Origin: Roseomonas sp. GC11
GTDB taxonomy: Bacteria; Pseudomonadota; Alphaproteobacteria; Acetobacterales; Acetobacteraceae
Assembly (NCBI RefSeq): GCF_024437745.1
Contig: NZ_JANFNY010000040.1
Location: 1-43,038, forward strand
Direction of reading: 5' to 3'
Length of the DNA stretch: 43,038 nucleotides
Below are positions 32,944-41,513 of this stretch, piece by piece. The notes under the pieces are model-generated. The model had not been told where the DNA came from, ran no database searches, and saw only the letters and a list, made by a program, of their open reading frames with translations. Position 1 is the stretch's first letter. Each line of letters opens with the position of its first letter. Made by a program: the position numbers and the translations under genes.

Positions 32944-33873
32944 TTACCGGCTGGGCTGGCGCTCGAAGGCGCGCATAATGAGGTTAGCGTTGTATTCCAG
33001 GAGCTTGATGTAGGTCGGCGCGTCGCCGGCATCCTCGGTCAGGCTGTCCACGTACAGCACGCCGGCGAAGCGGGAGTTGCCTTCGCGCGCCACCTGCCGC
33101 ATGGCGCGGTCGCTCACCGTGCTCTCGCAGAACAGGGCGGGGATGCGGTTCTTGCGGACCATGTCAACCACGCGGCGGATCTGCTGCGGGGTACCTTCCT
33201 CCTCGGCGTTGATCGGCCAGAGATACAGCTCGCGCATGCCGTAATTGGCGGTCAGGTAGGAGAAGGCGCCCTCGCAGCTCACCAGCCAGCGGCGATCCTC
33301 GGGGATGCGCGAAAGCTGCTCGCGGATCGGCGTGTCCAGCGCCTTGATCTGTGCGGTGTAGCGCGCGGCGTTGGCGTTGTAGGTGGCCTCATTGCGGGGA
33401 TCGGCGGCGATCAGCGCCTTGCGGATGTTCTCGACATAGATCACCGCATTGGCCGGGGACATCCAGCTATGCGGGTTGGGGCGGCCGCGATAGGGCCCCT
33501 CGGTAATGTTGATCGGCGCCACGCCCTCCGTGAGCACCGCCGAGGGCACGTTGCGCACGCGCTGGAAGAAGCGCTCGAACCAGCGTTCCAGGCCCATGCC
33601 GTTCCACAGCACCAGGTCGGCGGCTTGGGCCTTCACCACATCCAGTGGCGTCGGCTCGTAGTCGTGGATCTCGGCGCCCGGGCGGGTGATCGATTCCACG
33701 ATGGCGGCCTCGCCCGCCACGTTCTGCGCCATGTCCTGCAGGATGGTGAAGGTGGTCACGACGCGGATCGGCTTGGCCGCCGTGCCCTGCGCCGAGGCCT
33801 CAGGCATGGCCCAAAGCAGCGCGAGGCCCAGTGCTGCCGCCCCGGCCAGCCGCCTGGTGAGCTTCATTGGCAT
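32944..33873 (-). CDS. Manganese/iron ABC transporter binding protein (SitA/MntA-like)
   Basis: 309 residues; Sec signal with cleavage after ASA-Q (about residue 28), no lipobox. The four expected ligands are present: His in [11 protein letters not shown], His in NPHSWMSP, Glu in SCEGAFSYL, Asp in [13 protein letters not shown]. His-His-Glu-Asp without a His-rich loop points to Mn/Fe rather than Zn. First gene of the operon; upstream lies a 12-bp inverted repeat, and two MntR-like genes follow. Confidence 0.92.
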   Translation of the reverse strand: MPMKLTRRLAGAAALGLALLWAMPEASAQGTAAKPIRVVTTFTILQDMAQNVAGEAAIVESITRPGAEIHDYEPTPLDVVKAQAADLVLWNGMGLERWFERFFQRVRNVPSAVLTEGVAPINITEGPYRGRPNPHSWMSPANAVIYVENIRKALIAADPRNEATYNANAARYTAQIKALDTPIREQLSRIPEDRRWLVSCEGAFSYLTANYGMRELYLWPINAEEEGTPQQIRRVVDMVRKNRIPALFCESTVSDRAMRQVAREGNSRFAGVLYVDSLTEDAGDAPTYIKLLEYNANLIMRAFERQPSR

Positions 33874-33903
33874 CCAGCTATCTCCTGTTGATTCGTCAAG
33901 ATA

Positions 33904-33959
33904 GTGAAGCGAAGCGCTTATGGTATAGCAAGATATATAATTTGAAGGCTTCGCTTCAC
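33904..33959. promoter_or_regulatory. Inverted-repeat operator in the divergent spacer of the metal operon
   Basis: GTGAAGCGAAGC (33904-33915) and GCTTCGCTTCAC (33948-33959) are perfect inverse complements 32 bases apart, flanking an AT-rich core (TATAGCAAGATATATAA) that can hold a -10. A candidate MntR/DtxR-family operator for the sitA-like gene on the left and the decayed regulator on the right. Confidence 0.6.
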
Positions 33960-33960
33960 A

Positions 33961-34403
33961 ATGCTGATGCTGCTGCCCGGCCGAACCTCACCCGCGGCGC
34001 CGCCTGCGCCAGGAGAATTGTCGGCCGTGCTGGAGAACCATTGGGCAGTTGATCGGCGGGGAGGGTGAGGCGTGGCCGACGGCCCTGGCCCGGCGCCTGG
34101 GCGTCTGGCATGTCTCCGCCATCCGCAGCCTGGCCCGCCTGAAGGCGCCGGGGCTTGCCTGGGCGAAGCCCTATCGCAGCGTCTTCCTGACGGTGAAGGG
34201 GGGGGCGCTGGCTGGCCGGATCGGCCGCCGGCGGCATATTCTGGAGGAGGCCCTGGCGGCGCTGGGCGTGCCCGCCGATGTCGCCCGCCCGCGAGGCTGG
34301 CGGCGTGGCGTATCATGTCAGCCAGGACGTGCTGGACGCTATCGCGGCCAGCCTGTGCGCCCCCGCCGAGGCCCGCCCTGCCGGCGCCCCGTTGCGGGGA
34401 TGA
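33961..34403 (+). pseudogene. MntR-like (DtxR family) regulator, decayed
   Basis: The middle frame has ALARRLGVWHVSAIRSLARL and KPYRSVFLTVKGGALAG, clearly the winged helix of a manganese-responsive regulator. The metal-binding/dimer part continues in another frame as AYHVSQDVLDAIAASL and ends at 34403. The N-terminal part is degraded and there are at least two frameshifts. It is divergent from the transporter across the inverted repeat, the spot expected for the original local regulator, and convergent with an intact MntR 3 bases away. Confidence 0.65.
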
Positions 34404-34406
34404 GGC

Positions 34407-34871
34407 CTATCGCCCGCCGGTGGCCAGCTTGCGGAAGATTGCCAGCGTCTCGGCGCTGACATAATGCTCCATGCCCTCGGCATCGATCCGGGCGGTCTCG
34501 GCGCTGACGCCGATGGAGCGGAGGAAGGCCTCGACGATGTCGTGCCGCTCCCGGCTGGCCCGGGCGATCCTGTTGCCTTCGTCGGTCAGGAAGACGCCGC
34601 GATAGGGGCGCTGCACCACCAGCCCTTCCTCGGCGAGGCGGGACAGCATCTTCGCCACCGTCGGCTGCGCCACGCCGAGGCGGGCGGCGATGTCGACCTG
34701 CCGCGCTTCGCTGCCATCCTCGATGAGGTCAGCGATCAGTTCGACATAATCCTCGATGAGCGCAATGCGCCGCGCCTCCCGGTTCTGGCGGAAGCTCTGC
34801 GAATGCGCCTCGGCATCGGGCAAAACCTGACGTGGCCGCTCCTGCGGCGGGGATCTGCGGCCTGCCTTCAA
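34407..34871 (-). CDS. mntR: Manganese transport regulator MntR (DtxR family)
   Basis: 154 residues. [23 protein letters not shown] and [20 protein letters not shown]; dimer/metal domain: [34 protein letters not shown] with His and Glu ligands. As in alphaproteobacterial MntR there is no SH3-like third domain. It would repress the Mn/Fe importer when Mn(II) is plentiful. Intact, unlike the paralogue on the other strand. The first 25 residues are variable and the start could be later. Confidence 0.88.
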   Translation of the reverse strand: MKAGRRSPPQERPRQVLPDAEAHSQSFRQNREARRIALIEDYVELIADLIEDGSEARQVDIAARLGVAQPTVAKMLSRLAEEGLVVQRPYRGVFLTDEGNRIARASRERHDIVEAFLRSIGVSAETARIDAEGMEHYVSAETLAIFRKLATGGR

Positions 34872-34975
34872 GCTTATGTCTCCGTCTGCCCTGCGATACT
34901 AGCGCGGGCTGGCCCCCATCGCTACGGCTGCAGGGGCTTAGCCCTGCGACGCCTGCACCGTCGTGGGCAGTCTTA

Positions 34976-35854
34976 GAGTCCATCCGGGAACAGAGCGAGG
35001 GGATTGAATTGGTTGTGATTTCGGTGGCCGGGTGGCGCTTGCGAAGCTGGCGGGATGTGGACGCCCGAAAACCGCTCCCACTACGACCGTTGCGGTCTGC
35101 GCTACCCCAGTGACCTGACCGGCGAGGAGTGGGCATTGGTGGGGCCACTGATCCCCCCCCCCCGCCAAGCGTGGTGGCAACAAGCGGACCGTCGATATCC
35201 ACGCCGTGGTCGATGGCGTGATGGATGTGCTGAGCACCGGCTGCCAGCGGGCCGCGCTGCCGAAGGATCTGCCACCGCGCAGCACGGTGCACGACTATTT
35301 CAGACGCTGGGACTGGGATGGCACGCTCGATCGCCTCCATCACGCGTTTTATGTGCTCTGTCGTGAACTGGCCGGACGCGAAAGCAGCCCGACGGCCGCG
35401 ATCATCGACAGCCAGAACGTCAAGGGCTCTGAAAAAGGGGGCGGGCGATTGATCCGCCGGGATATGGCGCGGGCAAGAAGATCAAAGGCAAGAAGCGGCA
35501 TGTCCTGGTCGACACGCAAGGGCTGCTGATGGGCGCCCTGTTCGGGCTGTATCCGTTCCTGCTCAAGCTCTACGCTGACAGCGGCTGCCAGGGACCAAAA
35601 TTCCGCGACGGTGTCGCGGCCGCCTGTGCGCAGATCAACGTCGAGATCGTCAAGCGCTCCGACCTCCGCCGCTTCGTCGTCCTGCCGAAGCGCAGGATCG
35701 TTGAGCGCGCCATCGCCTGGCTGAACCGTTGTCACCGCCGGGCCAAGGATTGGGAGTGCCTCAATCGCTCCGGCCTCGCCTTCCTGCGCTGGGCCTCCAT
35801 CCGTTTCATGCTTCGAAGGCTATGCCAGCACAGGAAATGATCCCGGATGGCCTC
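34976..35854 (+). mobile_element. IS5-family element, decayed
   Basis: Terminal inverted repeats GAGTCCATCCGGGAACA (34976-34992) and, complemented, GAGGCCATCCGGGATCA (35854-35838), two mismatches. Contains a broken transposase gene. Bases 34872-34975 before it show no gene. Confidence 0.8.
35054..35840 (+). pseudogene. IS5-family transposase with two frameshifts and an internal deletion
   Basis: MWTPENRSHYDRCGLRYPSD and LTGEEWALVGPLIPP, then a slip in a tract of ten C; the frame resumes AKRGGNKRTVDIHAVVDGVM, LPKDLPPRSTVHDYF, SPTAAIIDSQNVKG (first Asp), slips again in AAAAAGGGGGCGGG, resumes IDPPGYGAGKKIKGKKRHVL, VDTQGLLMGALFGLYPFLLK. About 18 residues (the HAADVQDRDG stretch expected here) are missing between two LLM motifs, as by deletion between short direct repeats. 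The catalytic Glu region RRIVERAIAWLNRC is intact. Confidence 0.85.
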
Positions 35855-35929
35855 TCAGGCCTAGGAACGCTTATCGTAATGATTTGGATAAAAGCCGTCA
35901 GCATCAGCCGAGATCGTGTACTCGCGCGA

Positions 35930-36125
35930 AGCACGCCCAGAAACGCCGTTGGACGACCATAGCGAACGCTCGGCATCTTTCTCGCCAAACTTGCCCGCCT
36001 CGGAGGCTGGCTGGCCCGCAGCGGTGACCCGCCTCCTGGAAACACGGTCATGTGGCGCGGTTGGTACAGGCTGGCCGACATCATGATCGGTGTGGAACTC
36101 GCCCAACGACGATGTGGGTCATTGG
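35930..36125 (+). pseudogene. IS4-family transposase C-terminal fragment (copy 2, inverted)
   Basis: Plus-strand FLAKLARLGGWLARSGDPPP, GNTVMWRGWYRLADIMIGVE, LAQRRCGSLEA, about 90% identical to the complement of 28325-28520. It lies in the opposite orientation to copy 1, with the 3' ends facing outward. Bases 35855-35929 are probably more of the same remnant; I see nothing else. Confidence 0.75.
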
Positions 36126-36169
36126 AAGCGGCGGTGGACGCTTACCACCCGCAGGTCCATAAACGGTCT

Positions 36170-36853
36170 TCAGATTGAATGTTTCTCACGCCGAACCAAC
36201 GTTGCCAGCGCCTCGACCCCGCCCATCGCGTATCTAGCCAGCCGGTCAGCCAGGCCGGGTAACTCGCCTGGACCAACCTGATCGCGTCCAGTGATGATCT
36301 GGATCATGCCAGGTGGCCCTGTCAGCAGCATGACGCAGGGCGTCATCGTGCAGAAAGCCGCCTGACGGACGGCGGGGCTATCGACCGGCAAGTCCATGGC
36401 TTCAGCCATGATCTCATCGATCGCCACCAAGCGCGGCGTCATCTGCTTATGCAGGCGCAGGAGCGCCGGTGACGGTGCCATGAGTTCCCGGCTCACCACC
36501 CGAAGTTCCCATGCATGGGGCCCAAGCCCGAGCAATGCCTCGAGGTGCAGGCCGATGAGTTTGCGGATCTTCTCCGCAGGACTGGCTTTGGACCGCGCGA
36601 CGTCCGCCAGCACCTCCCAGGCCATGATACGTTCATGGGCCTGGAGAAGGACGGCGTCGTAGAGCGCTTCGAAGCCGCCAAAATAGTAGTTGACCGCGGC
36701 GCTGTTTGCGCCCGCGCGCGCGCAGATCTCCTTGCTGGTCGCGCGGTCGGCCCCCTTCTCTGCGAAGAGTTCTCCGGCGGCCCGCAGCAGAGCCTGCGCC
36801 GTATCGCGCCCGTCGGTGCGGCGCCCACCTGGGGAAAGTCTAGACATGCTCAT
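36170..36853 (-). CDS. TetR-family repressor (CerR-type C-terminal domain)
   Basis: 227 residues. HTH: ALLRAAGELFAEKGADRATS, KEICARAGANSAAVNYYFGG. The C-terminal region (RVVSRELMAPSPALLRLHKQ, FCTMTPCVMLL) resembles the DUF1956/CerR ligand domain. Divergent from the ABC efflux operon across a 172-base spacer containing a strong palindrome, so it almost certainly represses that operon and itself. Confidence 0.9.
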   Translation of the reverse strand: MSMSRLSPGGRRTDGRDTAQALLRAAGELFAEKGADRATSKEICARAGANSAAVNYYFGGFEALYDAVLLQAHERIMAWEVLADVARSKASPAEKIRKLIGLHLEALLGLGPHAWELRVVSRELMAPSPALLRLHKQMTPRLVAIDEIMAEAMDLPVDSPAVRQAAFCTMTPCVMLLTGPPGMIQIITGRDQVGPGELPGLADRLARYAMGGVEALATLVRREKHSI

Positions 36854-36884
36854 CCTCGGTCACCGGCAACCTTTCGGGCAGAGC

Positions 36885-36918
36885 GTTTAAATTTGCAACT
36901 TGAAATTCGAATTTAAAC
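36885..36918. promoter_or_regulatory. TetR-type operator of the efflux operon
   Basis: GTTTAAATT (36885-36893) and AATTTAAAC (36910-36918) are perfect inverse complements, with a second palindrome AAATTCGAATTT (36903-36914) overlapping the right arm. It lies 32 bases before the tetR start and about 107 before the permease start, in the only AT-rich patch of the spacer. Confidence 0.65.
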
Positions 36919-37025
36919 TCTGTACTGCCTCTCTCATCATGGCGTCGAGGGAGCCGCACTCCGCCGGACCAAGCGCCGTGCCAAAAGATAAGCGGGCAAC
37001 CTGCCGAGATCCAAAGAGAGGTGCG

Positions 37026-38180
37026 ATGCTACGCGTGTCCTGGAAAATGCTCGTCGGTGACACGTCGAAGTACCTGGGAATTCTGTTCTCCCTGGCCTTC
37101 ACCACCCTGCTCATCACCCAGCAGGGGGCGACGCTGCTCGGGATCCTGTCCAGCACCACCAGCTTCGTCGACAACATCGGCGGCGTCGACCTCTGGGTGG
37201 TCGATCCGCGCGTGCAGAACGTCGACGACATCAAGGCCCTGACGGACACGCAGGTCGACCGGGTGCGCAGTATCCCAGGCGTGGCCTGGGCGGTGCCACT
37301 CTATAAGGGCACCACCAAGGCCCGGATGCCGGACGGCACGTCGGAGAACTGCCAGATTATCGGGCTCGACGACGCCACGCTGATCGGCGGCCCCACGGTG
37401 CTCCTGTCCGGCCGCCTGACCGATCTCCGCAACGCCGATGCCGTGCTGATCGACGACGACGCAGCGCGCGGCAAGCTGGCGCAGAGCGGCACCGGCGGCC
37501 AGCTGCGGCCAGCGGGGATCGGCACCACCTTTGAACTGAACGACCACCGCGCCACGGTGGTCGGCACCTATCGTGGTCAGCGGAACTTCCAGTCGCAGCC
37601 GGTCATCTACACCACCTACAACCGCGCCAAGAGCATCCTGCCGAACGAGCGCAAGATGCTGTCCTACGTGCTGGTGCGCCTGCAGCCCGGCGTCGAGGTG
37701 ACCACGGTGCAGGCCCTGGTCCGGCAAAGCACAGGGCTCCGGGCCTATACCAGCCAGGAGTTCTCTGCCGCGTCGCTGTCCTACTTCATCCAGAACACAG
37801 GCGTGATCATGAATGTAGGCCTCTCGGCCGTGATGGCCTTCCTGATCGGCGGCGGCATCGCGGGCATGACTTTCTACAACTTCATGCTCGACAACCAGCG
37901 CTACTTCGCTGTTCTGCGCGCCATGGGCACGCGGGACCGGACAATGATCGGCATGGTGACCCTGCAGGCCGTGGGGGTCACCATCATCGGCTTCGGCCTG
38001 GGCATCGGCGGAGTTGCCGTCCTGCTTCGGTTCGTCATGGCCAATAGCGAGATCTCCATGACCCTGAGCTGGCCGCTGCTCGGGGCGGTCGGTGCCATCG
38101 TGGTGCTGGTGGGCGCGGTGGCAGGCACCGCGGGGCTGCTTCGGGTCCTGCGCACCGATCCGGCCGTGGTGTTCAAATGA
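37026..38180 (+). CDS. ABC efflux permease (MacB/DevC type)
   Basis: 384 residues from the ATG at 37026 (AGAGAGGTGCG upstream); an earlier in-frame ATG at 36900 lies in the operator. Layout: one N-terminal transmembrane helix (FSLAFTTLLITQQGATLLGI), a large periplasmic MacB-PCD-like domain (residues 45-265), then three helices with FtsX motifs (MAFLIGGGIAGMTFYNFMLD, LRAMGTRDRTMIGMVTLQAV). DevC-type permeases push substrates such as glycolipids or antibiotics through an adaptor and a TolC-like channel. Overlaps the ATPase gene by ATGA. Confidence 0.9.
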   Translation: MLRVSWKMLVGDTSKYLGILFSLAFTTLLITQQGATLLGILSSTTSFVDNIGGVDLWVVDPRVQNVDDIKALTDTQVDRVRSIPGVAWAVPLYKGTTKARMPDGTSENCQIIGLDDATLIGGPTVLLSGRLTDLRNADAVLIDDDAARGKLAQSGTGGQLRPAGIGTTFELNDHRATVVGTYRGQRNFQSQPVIYTTYNRAKSILPNERKMLSYVLVRLQPGVEVTTVQALVRQSTGLRAYTSQEFSAASLSYFIQNTGVIMNVGLSAVMAFLIGGGIAGMTFYNFMLDNQRYFAVLRAMGTRDRTMIGMVTLQAVGVTIIGFGLGIGGVAVLLRFVMANSEISMTLSWPLLGAVGAIVVLVGAVAGTAGLLRVLRTDPAVVFK

Positions 38181-38914
38181 GCGCCATGGGCCAGGAAGGC
38201 CGTGCCATCGCGTTACGCTGCGCGGGGGTGACCAAATCCTATGCCTCGGCAGGGGGTGCCGTGCCCGTGCTCCGGGGCATCGACCTGGAGGCGCGGGAAG
38301 GCGAAATCCTCTTCCTTGTCGGTCCCTCCGGTTGCGGCAAGACCACCCTCATCACCATCATCGCGGGCCTGCTCCAGCGGGACGCGGGCGACTGCGTCGT
38401 GCTGGGCCATGACCAGGAGACGATGGGCAAGTCCGAAGCGGCGACCTTCCGCCGTGACAACATCGGCTTTGTCTTCCAGGCCTACAACCTGATCCCGACG
38501 CTCACCATTGCGGAGAACGTCATGATTCCCCTGCTGCTCAGAGGGCGCCGCAGAAGCGAGGCGCATCAGGCGGCCGTCGCCGCGCTGGGCTCCGTCGGCC
38601 TGGCCGCCAAGGCCGACGAGCGGCCTGCCCGCCTCTCGGGCGGACAGCAGCAGCGCGTCGCCATCGCCCGCGCCATCGTGCACGCGCCGCGCCTGATCGT
38701 CTGCGACGAACCGACCAGCGCGCTGGACCACACCAACGGCCAGGACATCATGCGCCTGCTGCGCGGTCTCGCGCATGAGCAGGGCGCGACCCTCATCGTC
38801 GTCACGCACGACCACAGGATCTACGACTACGCCGACCGCATCGCAGAGATGGATGACGGACGCGTGGTGCGCATCACGGCCCCGAAGGCGGCCGCCGAAA
38901 GACAACACGCATGA
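38177..38914 (+). CDS. ABC efflux ATPase (MacB/DevA type)
   Basis: 245 residues: Walker A GPSGCGKTT, Q-loop VFQAYNLIPTLTIAENVMIP, signature LSGGQQQR, Walker B LIVCDEPTSALD, H-loop VVTHDH. Standard LolD/DevA-type export ATPase. Start overlaps the permease stop and its end overlaps the adaptor start, so three subunits are coupled. Confidence 0.94.
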   Translation: MSAMGQEGRAIALRCAGVTKSYASAGGAVPVLRGIDLEAREGEILFLVGPSGCGKTTLITIIAGLLQRDAGDCVVLGHDQETMGKSEAATFRRDNIGFVFQAYNLIPTLTIAENVMIPLLLRGRRRSEAHQAAVAALGSVGLAAKADERPARLSGGQQQRVAIARAIVHAPRLIVCDEPTSALDHTNGQDIMRLLRGLAHEQGATLIVVTHDHRIYDYADRIAEMDDGRVVRITAPKAAAERQHA

Positions 38915-39885
38915 TACGAATCCTGAAAGGCTTGCTGCTACCCGGCCTCGCTGCCGTGGGGCTGCTCATGGCATGCATCGTCGTGATGGGCGCGACCGGC
39001 GCACCGCCACCGGCGCAGCCGGTGGCCGAGCCGGGTGCCTCGCCCTTCGCCTCCGCTGTCAGTGGCAGTGGCCTGACCGAGACGCCGGGCCGCTCCGTCG
39101 GCATCGCCGCCTTCACGAGCGGCGTGGTGACGGTGGTGGCGGTGACACCCGGCCAGGCCGTCGCCAGGGATGCGGTGCTGTTCCAGCTCGACGATCGCAC
39201 CGAGCGCGCCACGCGGGACCAGCGCCAGGCCGACCTGGCCTCGGCCCGCGCCCAGGTCATGGAGGCCGAGGCGCAGCTGGCCGATTACCGCGCCCAGCTG
39301 CGCTTCGCCGAGGCGGTGACCGACCGCAGGGCCATCAGCGCCGAGGACCTCTCCAAGCGCCGCCAGGCCGTCCGCCTCTACGAGGCCAAGCTCACCACGG
39401 CCCAGGCCAGCGTCACCTCCGCCCAGGCACAGCTGGTCCAGGCGCAGGCCTCCCTGGACCGGCTGACCGTGCGCGCCCCCTTCGACGCGCAGGTGCTGCA
39501 GGTGAACGTCCGGGTCGGCGAGTACGCCTCCGCCGCCGCGCTGGATACGGCGCTGGTGGTGCTCGGCCGCCAGGGCAAGCTGCAGGTTCGTGTGGAGATC
39601 GACGAGAACGACGCCTGGCGCGTCCGGCCGGACAGGCCGGGCCGGGCCTACCTGCGGGGCAACTCCGCCCTGTCCTCGCCGCTGCGCTTCGTGCGTATCG
39701 AGCCTTACGTGGTGCCGAAGACCTCACTGACCGGCAGCAGCAGCGAGCGCGTCGACACCCGGGTCCTGCAGGTCGTCATGGAGATCGAGGCAGAAGACCT
39801 GCCGCTCTATGCAGGCCAGATCCTGGACGTCTTCATCGAGGCGGAGCCGCTGACGCTGCGCGCCGGGCAGGCGGCGCCATCCTGA
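38911..39885 (+). CDS. HlyD/DevB-type periplasmic adaptor
   Basis: 324 residues. An N-terminal membrane anchor (residues 5-28), lipoyl half (GRSVGIAAFTSGVVTVVAVT), a long coiled coil (residues 90-185; Ala/Gln/Arg-rich heptads), second lipoyl half (RLTVRAPFDAQVLQVNVRVG) and a beta-barrel (VRVEIDENDAWRVRP). It bridges the inner-membrane ABC complex and the outer-membrane channel. Its stop overlaps the start of the channel gene (TGATG). Confidence 0.92.
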   Translation: MIRILKGLLLPGLAAVGLLMACIVVMGATGAPPPAQPVAEPGASPFASAVSGSGLTETPGRSVGIAAFTSGVVTVVAVTPGQAVARDAVLFQLDDRTERATRDQRQADLASARAQVMEAEAQLADYRAQLRFAEAVTDRRAISAEDLSKRRQAVRLYEAKLTTAQASVTSAQAQLVQAQASLDRLTVRAPFDAQVLQVNVRVGEYASAAALDTALVVLGRQGKLQVRVEIDENDAWRVRPDRPGRAYLRGNSALSSPLRFVRIEPYVVPKTSLTGSSSERVDTRVLQVVMEIEAEDLPLYAGQILDVFIEAEPLTLRAGQAAPS

Positions 39886-41324
39886 TGCAGTCCCATCTCT
39901 TTCCCATCGGGGTGCTCGGGCTGATCGGCGTGATCCTGGCGGGTTGCACCGTTGGCCCCGACCATGTCGCGCCGCCCCTCTCCGCCGCGGTCTCGTGGTC
40001 CTCTCCGCAGGATCAGACCGCCCGCCGGGAGTCCCTGGCGAACTGGTGGCGCCGCTTCGACGACCCGGTGCTGAACAGCCTCATCGAGGACGTCAGCACT
40101 GGCAACACCGACGTGGCGCAAGCCGTGGCCCGGCTCCGGCAGGCCCGCGAGAGTGCCACACAGACCGGTGCCGCCCTCCTGCCGAGTATCGACTCCTCGG
40201 TCAGCGCCACCCGCTCGCGCAGCTTCCTCGGCCGCGCCAGCAGCCCGGCAAGCTCATCCGGCACCAGCTACTACACCACCAACAGCTTCGACGCCGGGTT
40301 CGACGCCAGCTACGAGCTGGACATCTTCGGCGGCAAGCGTCGTGACGTGGAACGCGCCACGGCCTCCGCCGTCGCCAACGAGGCGGACCTGGCGGATACG
40401 CTGCTGAGCAGCCAGGGCGACGTGGCGAGCTACTACGTGGAGTTGCGCGGCTACCAGGCCCGTCTGGCCCTGGCCCGGCGCATGGTGTCGCTGCGCCAGG
40501 ACAGCCTGGCACTGGCGCGGGCCAAGGCCCGGGCGGGCACGGGTGCCGAGCTGGACGCCGTGCAAGCCCAGGCCGAGTTGGAGAGCGCCCGCGCGGACAT
40601 CCCGCCCCTGGAGCAGAGCACCCGCGAGGCGGAACTCCGCCTAGCGGTGCTGACCGGCCAGACACCGGCCGCCATGCAGGAACGGCTTGCGGCGCTCCGG
40701 CCGGTGCCGTCGCTGGCGGGGCGCGTCAGCCCGGAACCACCGGTGACCGCGCTGGCGCGGCGTCCGGACATCCGGGCCGCTGAACGGCGCATCGCGGCGG
40801 CCACGGCGAATATCGGTGTGGCGGAGGCGGACCGGCTTCCGGCCGTCTCCCTGGCGGGATCGATCGGCCTGAACGGCAGCCGCCTCAGTAACACGGGGCA
40901 TCTCAGCTCCAACGTCTGGTCCTTCGGACCGACCATCGACCTGCCGATCTTCGATGCCGGACGCCGCGCCTCCGTCGTGCGGGAGCGCGTGGCCGCGCGC
41001 GATGAGAGCATCGCCACCTGGCGCGGCATCGTGAACACCGCCGTCGAGGACGTGGAGAAGGCGTTGAGCGCGTTGGACCGGGAACGCGCACACGAAGCGG
41101 CCCTGCGCAGGACCGTCGCGGCCTATAGCGACTCCGCCTCCCTTGCGCTGATCGTCTACAGCGCCGGGCGGGGTGACTACACAGACGTCGTCACGGCGCA
41201 GCGTTCCCTCGCCAGCGCGCAGGACTCGCTGGTCCAGAGTCAGGTCAGTCTCGCCAAGAACGCCGTGGCACTGTTCAAGGCCCTGGGCGGAGGCTGGGGC
41301 GAAGACCTCCAGGCGGCTCCGTGA
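39885..41324 (+). CDS. NodT-type outer-membrane efflux lipoprotein
   Basis: 479 residues starting MQSHLFPIGVLGLIGVILAG with lipobox LAGC (Cys near residue 21), then TVGPDHVAPP and the two OEP repeats (LANWWRRFDDPVLNSLIEDV, SFDAGFDASYELDIFGGKRR, ALARRPDIRAAERRIAAATA, SFGPTIDLPIFDAGRRASVV, YSAGRGDYTDVVTAQRSLAS). A typical RND/ABC pump channel of the NodT family. A much longer in-frame reading upstream is only an overlap with other genes. Last gene of the efflux operon. Confidence 0.95.
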   Translation: MQSHLFPIGVLGLIGVILAGCTVGPDHVAPPLSAAVSWSSPQDQTARRESLANWWRRFDDPVLNSLIEDVSTGNTDVAQAVARLRQARESATQTGAALLPSIDSSVSATRSRSFLGRASSPASSSGTSYYTTNSFDAGFDASYELDIFGGKRRDVERATASAVANEADLADTLLSSQGDVASYYVELRGYQARLALARRMVSLRQDSLALARAKARAGTGAELDAVQAQAELESARADIPPLEQSTREAELRLAVLTGQTPAAMQERLAALRPVPSLAGRVSPEPPVTALARRPDIRAAERRIAAATANIGVAEADRLPAVSLAGSIGLNGSRLSNTGHLSSNVWSFGPTIDLPIFDAGRRASVVRERVAARDESIATWRGIVNTAVEDVEKALSALDRERAHEAALRRTVAAYSDSASLALIVYSAGRGDYTDVVTAQRSLASAQDSLVQSQVSLAKNAVALFKALGGGWGEDLQAAP

Positions 41325-41513
41325 GGCCCGCCCCCCATATCCAGCCGCGTCTTGAAAACCTGGCTGACCGCAAGGTTCTAATCAGGTCGGATCGGGGGAT
41401 CGGCGGTTCCGGGCTCGGGGCCGCGCGGGTATGACGGCGAACCAGGAAAGCGGCCGTGTGCGCCGGTTCCAGACGCAGACACCAAGCCAGCGCGTTATCG
41501 AGGCGCCATAGCG

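Noticed and set aside
38775-39884. Open frame running unbroken into the NodT gene, giving an apparent 849-residue protein
   Set aside because: The first 370 codons overlap the ATPase end and the whole adaptor gene in another frame and are low-complexity Arg/Gly/Ala. The true start is the ATG at 39885 with a lipoprotein signal.
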